64,000 nt of DNA, taken from NCBI RefSeq assembly GCF_032463525.1, contig NZ_CP135971.1, positions 3,286,001 through 3,350,000 of the forward strand, read 5' to 3'. Positions 44,647 through 53,768 of this stretch are shown here, in pieces. The notes below the pieces were generated by a model that worked only from the letters and a program-made list of their open reading frames with translations, was not told the origin of the DNA and made no database searches. The translations under genes and the position numbers were made by a program. The stretch's first letter is position 1; every line of letters starts with the position of its first letter. The stretch is from Pseudomonas sp. DTU_2021_1001937_2_SI_NGA_ILE_001 (lineage in GTDB: Bacteria; Pseudomonadota; Gammaproteobacteria; Pseudomonadales; Pseudomonadaceae).

Positions 44647-44720
44647 GCATCATCGGCGCATCATTCTTGCCTCATACCTGCATCACTGCTGCATCAACTT
44701 GCACCATGTCTGCATCACGC
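44647..44720. repeat. Phased 11-bp direct repeat array (GCATCA)
   Basis: GCATCA occurs at 44647, 44658, 44680, 44691 and 44712, with degenerate copies GCCTCA at 44669 and GCACCA at 44701. Seven units are therefore spaced 11, 11, 11, 11, 10 and 11 bp, one DNA turn apart. The array lies 21 bp beyond the furthest possible start (44625) of the minus-strand VbhA-like gene. This looks like an operator or iteron-type protein-binding array. Confidence 0.75.
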
Positions 44721-44721
44721 C

Positions 44722-44805
44722 GGTGAGTTCATGAACGTAATTAGCCCTGACGGCCGTGAACTCCGCTATGATTCTAGTGGTAAGTTTTTTGGAGCCTCCA
44801 AAACA
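44722..44805 (+). pseudogene. C-terminal remnant of the tpsA toxin tip
   Basis: Reads MNVISPDGRELRYDSSGKFF then GASKT, matching the last ~25 residues of the TpsA toxin (DVIAPDGRGLRYDSNGKF) with an 8-bp deletion before the end. It directly abuts the duplicated immunity gene, so this is a broken copy of the tpsA tip/immunity junction. Confidence 0.85.
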
Positions 44806-45030
44806 ATGAGACTTTTATCGACCGCAATAACAAGCCCACCAGACCGAGAAAACTGTGTTTTCGAAATTTGGGCGGATTCGAATCAACTGGCCGAGATAAC
44901 ACATGAGCCCGGCCGTGCATTAGAAATAGAAATTTACCCGCCTACTGAGGAGGGTAAATGGAATCTTAACCTTGAAGAGCTTATGAGTATTTTACATCAA
45001 TCCATTAACAACTTACCGAGTGTCGAATAA
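44806..45030 (+). CDS. Second copy of the TpsA-tip immunity protein
   Basis: 74 residues, differing from the 38845-39069 product at only three positions that I can see (K2R, D/E in PPTEEGKW, A/S in HQSINNL). The same ~140-bp linker follows, leading into another Hint copy. It presumably still protects against the tip now present in tpsA. The upstream toxin is only a 28-codon remnant. Confidence 0.83.
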   Translation: MRLLSTAITSPPDRENCVFEIWADSNQLAEITHEPGRALEIEIYPPTEEGKWNLNLEELMSILHQSINNLPSVE

Positions 45031-45206
45031 GATTGTCTGGAGAAAATCTCTTGTGCTGCTTGAGTCTTTAATTTCCGCTATCGCTCGGTTGATATGGCAG
45101 CCCCTCCTCCATCCTTAAGGAGAGCCAGGCTCAGTCAAATCTAAAGGAACAAACAGCCCGCGCCCCACCTGGCGACCGCACCATCGAGAGCCTCAAAGTC
45201 GGCGAC

Positions 45207-46112
45207 GTGGTCTGGACCAAACCGGAAAAAGGCGGCAAACCCTTCGCAGCCCGCATCACCGCCACGCATGTTCGCAATGACCAGCCCATCTACTGCCTGA
45301 CGCTCAAGAGCAAGGCCCAGGACGGCCAGGTCAAACGCGACACCCTGCTGGTCACCCCAAGCCACCCCTTCTACGTCCCGGCCCAGAAGGACTTCATCCC
45401 GGTCATTGACCTCAAGCCAGGCGACCGCCTGCAGTCACTGGCCGACGGCGAGACCGACAACACCTCGTCCGAAGTGGAATCGCTGGCGCTTTACGCTCCG
45501 GTAGGCACGACGTATAACCTCACGGTCGATGTGGGGCATACGTTCTACGTCGGGGAGTTCAGGACTTGGGTGCATAACGAGGGGCCTTGTGATCCGCGTG
45601 GTGAAGGTCCTGAGGGGGCAAAAGCAACTGGTGCAGCTGAAGCACCGGCTACGTCTGCAACTGCACGGGTAGGACTGCGGGAAGACCTTGCAGCGCAAGC
45701 CGGAATCCCTCGAAATATGGTGGAAGCTCCGGCGAATGTTTGGGGGAAATCCATTGATGATATTCAGCAGTCGTTCAAGATGGATGGTGCCAAGCTCACA
45801 TATGTGCCGCCGAAAACTGGGACATCTGGTAACGCGCAGGTGTACAAAGTGGAAGGTGGCACAACTGGAATTAAAGAGATTCAATATAGCCCATCTACTG
45901 TTGATGCCTCGGTCAAATCAGTGCATGTGGGTGAGTACTATAAAATTACATACATTGATGGTAGTAAGGCTAAGGTTATTGATCCTGCGACCTACAGACC
46001 GACATTCCAGGGGCCATCTAAGCCCATTTACGATGCAAATACGACATACTTGAATCCGCAAGGTCAGAAAGTGAAATTCAACCCTGCAACCAATACGTGG
46101 ATTTCCGAATGA
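45207..46112 (+). CDS. Orphan toxin tip: Hint fragment plus unrecognised toxin (GLREDLAAQAG type)
   Basis: 301 codons in one frame from a GTG within the Hint; Hint homology begins at GDRTIESLKVGD (~45170), again without the catalytic Cys. After TWVHNEGPCDPRGEGPEGAK and an Ala-rich linker come VGLREDLAAQAGIPRNMVEA, GKSIDDIQQSFKMDGAKLTY, GTSGNAQVYKVEGGTTGIKE and YYKITYIDGSKAKVIDP. I do not recognise the catalytic fold. A small basic-acidic beta-rich RNase-like domain is possible but unproven. It is structurally the most intact orphan tip. It overlaps its immunity gene by ATGA. The linker 45031-45169 duplicates 39070-39209. Confidence 0.75.
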   Translation: MVWTKPEKGGKPFAARITATHVRNDQPIYCLTLKSKAQDGQVKRDTLLVTPSHPFYVPAQKDFIPVIDLKPGDRLQSLADGETDNTSSEVESLALYAPVGTTYNLTVDVGHTFYVGEFRTWVHNEGPCDPRGEGPEGAKATGAAEAPATSATARVGLREDLAAQAGIPRNMVEAPANVWGKSIDDIQQSFKMDGAKLTYVPPKTGTSGNAQVYKVEGGTTGIKEIQYSPSTVDASVKSVHVGEYYKITYIDGSKAKVIDPATYRPTFQGPSKPIYDANTTYLNPQGQKVKFNPATNTWISE

Positions 46113-46672
46113 TGCCGCTAGATAGTTTTTCTATAGCTTGGGATGCTCCAATTATTCCTGGTGTATCACTTGCAGGAATACCGTTACATGCTAGTGCTTT
46201 CGATCTAGAGACTGTGCTTTCGAAATATTTGATCGATAAGAATTCTTTGCGGTATAGGTTTGAAGGGGGGCCAGACCTTTTTTTGAGTGGGCATGGTCTG
46301 GATGAGCGCAGTAATGGTGGTTACTCTTTTTCAATTTTTGATGATGAAATTGTCAGTGAGTTAAAAAAAGGAGTTCCTGCATTATCTGTTCTTATTCGTA
46401 GCGGGAGGGTGTACGCAGTTAAGGTTTATGACTTTAGCTTTCCAGGCGAGCCTGCGCATAGATTTGTTTACAAGGGGCTTTTGTCGGAGTGCATAGGTTT
46501 GGGAAGTCCTGTATCTGATATTTTACCATTCACTAGCTTGGAGTTTGATGAGGCCGAAGAGTGGTTTTATACCGGTCAAGATTATGGTGCCCTTGAAGTT
46601 ACGGGGTGGGGAGTTCCTCTGGAGGAGCAGCCGAACCAGCTTATTACAGCTATTTGTGTAATTCAGGGATGA
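46109..46672 (+). CDS. Probable immunity protein to the GLREDLAAQAG-type tip
   Basis: 187 residues starting in the toxin stop (ATGATG): MMPLDSFSIAWDAPIIPGVS, GIPLHASAFDLETVLSKYLI, WFYTGQDYGALEVTGWGVPL. Low GC, soluble, acidic. No family recognised with certainty. A terminator hairpin follows 55 bp later. Confidence 0.72.
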   Translation: MMPLDSFSIAWDAPIIPGVSLAGIPLHASAFDLETVLSKYLIDKNSLRYRFEGGPDLFLSGHGLDERSNGGYSFSIFDDEIVSELKKGVPALSVLIRSGRVYAVKVYDFSFPGEPAHRFVYKGLLSECIGLGSPVSDILPFTSLEFDEAEEWFYTGQDYGALEVTGWGVPLEEQPNQLITAICVIQG

Positions 46673-46726
46673 CAGGCCTGCATGTATAAAATGTAAAAGT
46701 CTCAGACCTGATCTGCCACCCTCGAC

Positions 46727-46750
46727 ACCGGCCTTGCGCCGGTTTTTTTC
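46727..46750 (+). terminator. Terminator after the immunity gene
   Basis: ACCGGC / GCCGGT stem with loop CTTGC and seven T residues; nearly the same hairpin as at 44293-44318. Confidence 0.85.
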
Positions 46751-46806
46751 ACCCTATCGCCGTCTACAAAACGATCCCCGCGACCAGCAGAACCGGACGA
46801 AATACC

Positions 46807-47277
46807 ATGAAGAAAATCGAAACCACGCTTCCCCTCTCAGGGCTAAAACGATATGAAAAATGGAAGTCGACTTGGAAAAACCAAGAGGAAGTTGATGAGT
46901 TTTCTTATATCAGTAGCGTTTGTTACCCAGAAGACTGCCTGATCTTTTGCAAACTTCTCTTTCCAGACTTCATCCTTGTAATGGACAGCGTGTTCCTAGA
47001 GCAAAAATATGACCAAAAAAACTGGGAGCAGTGGAAAAAATCCCTCAACAACAATAGACAACTTATTGAAAAAACCATAAACCACACTCATCTTTATGAC
47101 ATCTTCGAAGAAAACCCAGAAGATATAGAGGATGCGATATTCAAACAAATTGCGGAAAGAGTTCTTTTGTCATGGACTCTGATATTAAAAAAACAATTTC
47201 CCGACAGAGATTTCCATGTTGAAATATCAGACTCGGAGCAGGACTATGGCCCAACAGTGACATCTTACCAAAAATAG
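46807..47277 (+). CDS. Orphan immunity-like protein
   Basis: 156 residues, very AT-rich: MKKIETTLPLSGLKRYEKWK, EVDEFSYISSVCYPEDCLIF, PDRDFHVEISDSEQDYGPTV. It has its own leader after a terminator and no toxin upstream. Composition and location match the immunity genes of the array. Family not recognised. Confidence 0.6.
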   Translation: MKKIETTLPLSGLKRYEKWKSTWKNQEEVDEFSYISSVCYPEDCLIFCKLLFPDFILVMDSVFLEQKYDQKNWEQWKKSLNNNRQLIEKTINHTHLYDIFEENPEDIEDAIFKQIAERVLLSWTLILKKQFPDRDFHVEISDSEQDYGPTVTSYQK

Positions 47278-47451
47278 AACTAAAAATAGCTTGCTTATCA
47301 TATGCGATTAAGGCCGAGAGCAATGCCGCACCACTTATCACGAACAATGACACGCCCATTAAAAAATATATACCCACCCACCGACGCTTCATACCCGGAG
47401 GGTAAATTACCGCCCCCCCAATCAGATACCGAAAAAAATAAGGGAAAACCA

Positions 47452-47925
47452 ATGACCCCTTTAAAATTTCTTACCGAATCAAATTTAGCCCGCTGGCCAA
47501 CAATACTTGTAGGGTTCAAGAAAAATTGGGTGACGCGGGAAAACATCTTTGACTATGCAATGAGTCAGCTTTCATCTGATGGTGAAGATGAACATACAGC
47601 CGTCATCGCTGGCGGCCGACACCTAAGTAATGACGAGCTCATTGAGGAAATTTCAAAGAAAATAACAAAATATAAAGAAGCAATTGAATTAGATAAATGG
47701 CGCCTCGCATTTTTGATCAAAATCAAGGAATCAAGCGATTGCGAGGAGACAAAAATAAATAATATCCAGTGCGTCTACGCCGACTTTAACTATCCTGAAG
47801 ACATGAGCTCATGTAGCATCTACGCTCACAACAACATTGACCCGCTCCTAGAGCTAAACCAAGTTATTGAAAACCTAAAAAGCCGGATCCAGCAATCAGA
47901 CTGCCACCAGCATAGCAGTCCTTAA
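47452..47925 (+). CDS. DUF2247-like orphan immunity protein
   Basis: 157 residues from the ATG at 47452, preceded by AAGGGAAAACC: MTPLKFLTESNLARWPTILV, GFKKNWVTRENIFDYAMSQL, ELIEEISKKITKYKEAIELD. The N-terminal F-L...L.RW..I..G pattern with a following yA helix resembles DUF2247, a known polymorphic-toxin immunity family. There is no toxin directly upstream; a decayed tip follows downstream. The longer upstream frame has no homology. Confidence 0.65.
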   Translation: MTPLKFLTESNLARWPTILVGFKKNWVTRENIFDYAMSQLSSDGEDEHTAVIAGGRHLSNDELIEEISKKITKYKEAIELDKWRLAFLIKIKESSDCEETKINNIQCVYADFNYPEDMSSCSIYAHNNIDPLLELNQVIENLKSRIQQSDCHQHSSP

Positions 47926-47938
47926 TATAGATTTTTAA

Positions 47939-48148
47939 ATCAAGGTAATTCCTGGATCTTTCGCTGGAAAAGGGGAAAAGGGGAAAAGGGGAAAAGGGGA
48001 AAAGGGTGCACGGGGTGATGTTTTTTTCAGAGTCAAGGGTAATGACGTGGTTGTTACAAAACCTGACGAAACTTTCGTTACTATATTGAAGGATGGTGTA
48101 ACTCAGAACCCATCTGTACAAAGCGCATTAAAGGGAGGCATGAGATAA
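47939..48148 (+). pseudogene. C-terminal toxin remnant carrying an octamer repeat
   Basis: Open codons read IKVIPGSFAGKG, a repeat-encoded stretch, then GDVFFRVKGNDVVVTKPDET and FVTILKDGVTQNPSVQSALK ending at TAA 48146-48148. The KGNDVVVT...F.T.L.DG..NPSV ending is typical of small RNase-type toxin tips. Its 5' part is missing. The stop overlaps an ATG (TAATG), the old immunity start. Confidence 0.65.
47966..48007. repeat. Five tandem copies of GGAAAAGG
   Basis: Perfect octamer repeat, five units at 47966-48005 plus two bases. Eight is not a multiple of three, so adding or losing one unit shifts the frame of the toxin remnant it lies in. In the present state the frame is open through it. Confidence 0.9.
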
Positions 48149-48455
48149 TGCCCCTAGCCTCCTAATTAATTGGCTGTTGGCGGCAATCGGTAAAAGACTA
48201 ATATCAGCCAATGCTTTGTTCCATGTTTACCTTCTCGAAAGGGACTCTGCCCCCCAAGAAATTAGTCTAATATTTGAAAACTCTGGACTCGGAAAATTCT
48301 ATGGTAGCTGTGATGGAACAAGCATCTGCCTTTCCTCGGATCCACTTTCAAGCTGCGACCTAGGTGAATACGGCAGGCAAGAAATTTTTTGTATTTCCGA
48401 TGAACCTTATTTCTCCGACGTTATTGGAGCGAGATTAGTGACTGCATCACTTGCC
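48148..48455 (+). pseudogene. Broken immunity gene
   Basis: The ATG at 48148 meets a stop after five codons. The following frame (from 48177) reads AAIGKRLISANALFHVYLLE, GKFYGSCDGTSICLSSDPLS, DLGEYGRQEIFCISDEPYFS, typical immunity-like sequence. It is then replaced in mid-gene by a Hint fragment at ~48456. Confidence 0.65.
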
Positions 48456-48690
48456 TCAAAGTCGGCGACGTGGTCTGGACAAAACCGGAAAAAGGCGGCA
48501 ATCCCTTCGCCGCCCGCATCACCGCCACGCATGTTCGCAATGACCAGCCCATCTACCGCCTGACGCTCAAGAGCAAGGCCCAGAATGGCCAGATCAAACG
48601 CGACACCCTGCTGGTCACCCCGACCCCCCCTTTCTACATCCCAGCGCAGAGAGACTTCATCCCTGGTCATTGACCTCAAGCGCCACCCAG
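48456..48690 (+). pseudogene. Terminal Hint fragment
   Basis: Reads LKVGDVVWTKPEKGGNPFAA to RDFIP, then an extra T (CCCTGGTC against CCCGGTC in tpsA) breaks the frame and homology ends ~48690. There is no toxin after it. This is the last trace of the cassette array; 48691-48846 holds nothing recognisable before the LysE gene. Confidence 0.85.
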
Positions 48691-48846
48691 TCGAAATGCT
48701 CCTCGCCTGTTTTGCCTCGCTAACGCTCGCCCTGCGCGCCAGTCTAAGGCTGTTACTCGCTTCGCCCATTGCGCCTTGCCTGACCTTGGCTCGCCGACTG
48801 GTGGTACAAGACCAGGCAGACAACGCCCCTCGCCCTCTCCCTTCGG

Positions 48847-49467
48847 TCAGGCCCGGCGCGCCACCAGCAACGCCGACGCCGCGCTGGCCAGCAGGCCAGA
48901 GCATAGGCGGTTGAATACCCGGCGGCTGGTCGGCTTGGCAAACAGGCGGCGTGCATGCACGCCCATCCAGGCGTACAGGGCAATGGCCACGCATTCCATC
49001 ACCAGAAACAACGCACCGAGCTGGGCGAATTGCGCGGTTACGTCGCGGCCGGGGTCGACGAACTGCGGCAGAAAGGCGGTGAACAGCAGAATCGCCTTGG
49101 GGTTGCCGATGGCCACCAGAAACTCCTGACGCGCCAGGCGGCCGATGCCGGGGGCGTCGGCGGCGGCCAGGCCCTCGCCTTGCGGGTTGGCGCGCCACAG
49201 CTGCACGGCCAGCCAGAGCAGGTAGGCCGCGCCGACCACCTTGATGCCGTGGAACAGCCACTCGGAGGTGTGCAGCACAGCGGCCAGGCCCACGGCGGCC
49301 AGGGCGATCATCAGGGCGAAGGCCAGCAGGCGCCCGGCGCCACCCGAGCAGGCGCACATGAAGCCGTAGCGGCTGGCGTTGCTGACCGAGAGCAGGTTGT
49401 TCGGCCCGGGGGCCATGTTCAGGGCGAAGCAGGCGGGGATGAAGACAGCAAGGGTGGAAAGGTCCAT
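48847..49467 (-). CDS. LysE/RhtB family amino-acid exporter
   Basis: 206-residue inner-membrane exporter with about six hydrophobic helices. Family motif FALNMAPGPNNLLSVSNASR near the N-terminus, then GAAYLLWLAVQLWR, RQEFLVAIGNPKAILLFTAF and LPQF. Substrate unknown (homoserine/threonine or related). Converges on the end of the toxin array and is divergent from ligB across 206 bp without another gene. Confidence 0.9.
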   Translation of the reverse strand: MDLSTLAVFIPACFALNMAPGPNNLLSVSNASRYGFMCACSGGAGRLLAFALMIALAAVGLAAVLHTSEWLFHGIKVVGAAYLLWLAVQLWRANPQGEGLAAADAPGIGRLARQEFLVAIGNPKAILLFTAFLPQFVDPGRDVTAQFAQLGALFLVMECVAIALYAWMGVHARRLFAKPTSRRVFNRLCSGLLASAASALLVARRA

Positions 49468-49556
49468 GGAGGGCTCCTGGGTGTGGCGGCTTTGGGCAAT
49501 CTGTCATGCCTGCTGCATGCGCTCCAGACACAGCCAGGTGCGTTTATGCCTACTGA

Positions 49557-51356
<1,800 letters not shown>

Positions 51357-51398
51357 TGCCGGGTTGTTGCCCTCGCCCGGCTTGCACAAGGAGTTCAC

Positions 51399-51815
51399 AT
51401 GAAGCGGTACTGCTCTTTCATTCTGGCCCTGGCCTGCGTAACCGGTGCGCCAGTGTTGCTGGCCGCCGAAGCAGCCCCCGCCCCGGCCGTGCCGGAGTGC
51501 GTGGCCAAGAGCCAAGAGATCAACGGCAAGATCCAGGAGGCCAAGACCGATGGCCGCAAGCAGGAACAGGCCGGTTTGCAGAAGGCGCTGAGCGAGGTCA
51601 AGGCCAATTGCAGCGAGACCTCGCTGCTCAAGGAGCGCGAACAGAAGGTGCTGGATGCCAAGCGTGAAGTGACCCGCCGCCAGACCGACCTGAACAAGGC
51701 CATGGCCAAGGGCGACCCGGAGCGCATCAACAAGCGCAAGGACAAGCTCGCCGAGTCGCGCAAGGAACTGATCGACGCGCAGGCCGAGCTGGAGAAAGTG
51801 CAGAGCCAGGAATGA
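51399..51815 (+). CDS. DUF1090 periplasmic protein
   Basis: 138 residues: signal MKRYCSFILALACVTGAPVL then LAAEAA, then a charged helical domain CVAKSQEINGKIQEAKTDGR, SLLKEREQKVLDAKREVTRR. Two cysteines and an E/K/R/Q-rich coiled coil match the DUF1090 (YqjC) family of unknown function. It starts 43 bp after ligB and follows it in the same direction. Confidence 0.85.
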   Translation: MKRYCSFILALACVTGAPVLLAAEAAPAPAVPECVAKSQEINGKIQEAKTDGRKQEQAGLQKALSEVKANCSETSLLKEREQKVLDAKREVTRRQTDLNKAMAKGDPERINKRKDKLAESRKELIDAQAELEKVQSQE

Positions 51816-51837
51816 GCGAGCCGGTAGGGTCGGCTGT

Positions 51838-52270
51838 AGCCGCGATACTGTTCAGTTAGGCGGCATGTGGCCCGGTGGGAGCGGCTTTAGCCGCAATACT
51901 GGTCAGTTAAGCGCTTTGCGGCTTTGTGGGAGCGAGCTTGCTCGCGAAAGCGCCAGGAAATTCACTGCATCCGTTGTGAACATGCGCTCGCTTCGCGGCT
52001 GAAGCCGCTCCTACCCGGTCTAACTGACCAGTATTGGCTTTAGCCGCGAAAGCGCCAGGAAATTCACTGCATCTGCTGTGAACAGGCGCTCGCTTCGCGG
52101 CTGAAGCCGCTCCTACTCGGTCTAACTGACCAGTATTGGCTTTAGCCGCGAAAGCGCCAGGAAATTCACTGCATCTGCTGTGAACAGGCGGTCGTTTCGC
52201 GGCTGAAGCCGCTCCTACCCGGCCTGACTGACCCGTATTGCGGCTGTTCGGTCAGACCGGGTAGGAGCTT
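51838..52270. repeat. REP cluster with a 102-bp tandem repeat
   Basis: Mixed REP arms fill 430 bp. After a GAGCGAGCTTGCTCGCGAAA arm (51931) there are three near-identical 102-bp units marked by TTCACTGCATC at 51961, 52063 and 52165. Each contains CGCTTCGCGGCTGAAGCCGC and CTAACTGACCAGTATTGGCT. No gene is present. Confidence 0.9.
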
Positions 52271-52293
52271 CAGCGGTTTTGCTCACCCGGTTT

Positions 52294-52695
52294 TCAAGCC
52301 GCTGCCGGCGAAGCGGAGGCGACGAACAGGCCGATGATCAGGCCCAGGCCGACGATGAAGGCGATGGAGCGCAGCAGCGCCAGGTCGGCCAGGTAGAAGA
52401 TGATGTACAGCAGGCGGGTGGTGATGAACAGCACCGCCAGCACGTCGATGGTCACCAGTTGGGCGTTGCCGGCAATGTGCGCGATGATCACTGCGGCGGC
52501 GAAGCCCGGCAGCACTTCGAAACTGTTCAATTGCGCCGCATGGGCGCGCCGCGGCAGGCCCTGGAGTTTTTCCAGGAAGGCCCGGGGGTCATGGTTGTGG
52601 CCGGGGCGGAATTTGCCGCTGCTGATCTTGGCGATCACCGAGCAGATCAGCGGCAGGAGGATGGCAACCAACACACACCAGAAAGCGACTGTCAT
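52294..52695 (-). CDS. MAPEG family membrane protein 1
   Basis: 133-residue four-helix membrane protein: MTVAFWCVLVAILLPLICSV, HNHDPRAFLEKLQGLPRRAH, FITTRLLYIIFYLADLALLR. The NHDPRxFLxxLQGLxxRAHAAQxN segment is the MAPEG family glutathione-binding region. The second homologue is at 55091-55498. Likely a glutathione-linked peroxidase or transferase; the substrate is unknown. Confidence 0.88.
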   Translation of the reverse strand: MTVAFWCVLVAILLPLICSVIAKISSGKFRPGHNHDPRAFLEKLQGLPRRAHAAQLNSFEVLPGFAAAVIIAHIAGNAQLVTIDVLAVLFITTRLLYIIFYLADLALLRSIAFIVGLGLIIGLFVASASPAAA

Positions 52696-52705
52696 AGGTC
52701 TGTCC

Positions 52706-53542
52706 TTATTTGAGCTTCATGACCAGCATGCCGAGCAGCACCAGGCCACAAGCTAAGAGCCGGGGCACGCCAAAAGGTTCTTTCAGGTAGCGCATGCCGA
52801 GCAGCACCACCAGCAGCACGCTCACCTCGCGCAACGCCGCTGCCTCCGCCACCGAACCCAGCTGCATGGCCCACAGCACCAAAGCGTAGCTGGCCAGCAC
52901 GCACACCCCCACGCACAGCGCCAGTTTCCATTGCTGGCGGCAGAAGCCCTGCAGGGCCTGGCGCTTGTAACAGGCGCCGAGCAGCGGAAAGGGCCAGGCG
53001 CTGATCAGGGTCAGCCATACCAGGTAGTCCAACGCCGGCACGCCGAGCTTCAACGCCTGGCCGTCGATCCAGGTGTAACTGCCGATGCACAGGCCGATCA
53101 GCGCCACCACCGGCAGAATGTTCCACGGCAGACGCACCCCGCCGCCGCCCTGCCAGAGCAGGCAGGCCATGCCACAAGGAATCAGCAGAATGCCGGCAAT
53201 CTGCTGGGCACTGAGCTGTTCGCCGCCGAACACCAGGGTCAGCGCCAGCACCACCAGCGGTGACAGGCCGCGCATCAAGGGGTAGACCAGCCCCAGGTCG
53301 CCGACCCGGTAGGCCTGGATCAGCAGGTAGCGGTAAGCGAGTTCGAACAGCGCCGAGGCCACCAGCCAGGGCCATACCGCTGCCGGGGGCGGGCTGACGA
53401 AACCCACGGCGAGCAACGCACAGAGCAGCGCCACGCCGTCCATCGCGGCAATCACCAGCAGGCGCTCGCCACTGAACTTCACCAGGGTGTTCCACACGGC
53501 ATGCAGCACCGCCGCCAGCAGCACCAGAACTGTCGCCAACAC
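52706..53542 (-). CDS. EamA/DMT-family transporter
   Basis: 278 residues, ten hydrophobic helices in two EamA repeats: LLAAVLHAVWNTLVKFSGER opens repeat 1, and VALIGLCIGSYTWIDGQALK opens repeat 2. The GLVYPLMRGLSPLVVLALTL motif is typical. Metabolite exporter with unknown substrate. It starts 10 bp upstream of the MAPEG gene, so probably one operon. Divergent from the antiporter gene. Confidence 0.9.
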   Translation of the reverse strand: MLATVLVLLAAVLHAVWNTLVKFSGERLLVIAAMDGVALLCALLAVGFVSPPPAAVWPWLVASALFELAYRYLLIQAYRVGDLGLVYPLMRGLSPLVVLALTLVFGGEQLSAQQIAGILLIPCGMACLLWQGGGGVRLPWNILPVVALIGLCIGSYTWIDGQALKLGVPALDYLVWLTLISAWPFPLLGACYKRQALQGFCRQQWKLALCVGVCVLASYALVLWAMQLGSVAEAAALREVSVLLVVLLGMRYLKEPFGVPRLLACGLVLLGMLVMKLK

Positions 53543-53768
53543 GCCGCCTCTCCTCGCGCCAATGAGCCCGGAGCATAACCCGCAGGCCTGGCCTATCGAC
53601 AGGCCAGGCCCCGCTCAAGGCGGCAAATGTGGCAAAAGATTTCCCGTTTCCTGCACTATCCCCCTCTTCCCGTGGTCAATCGTCGCCACCGGAATCGCGC
53701 GCCGCCTGCCATGCAGGCCCTGCGCATGCCTTGCCACGCTCTGATATGGAATGAATACGGAACTACGG

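Noticed and set aside
51961..52264. CRISPR array
   Set aside because: The 102-bp units are contiguous tandem copies without unique spacers.
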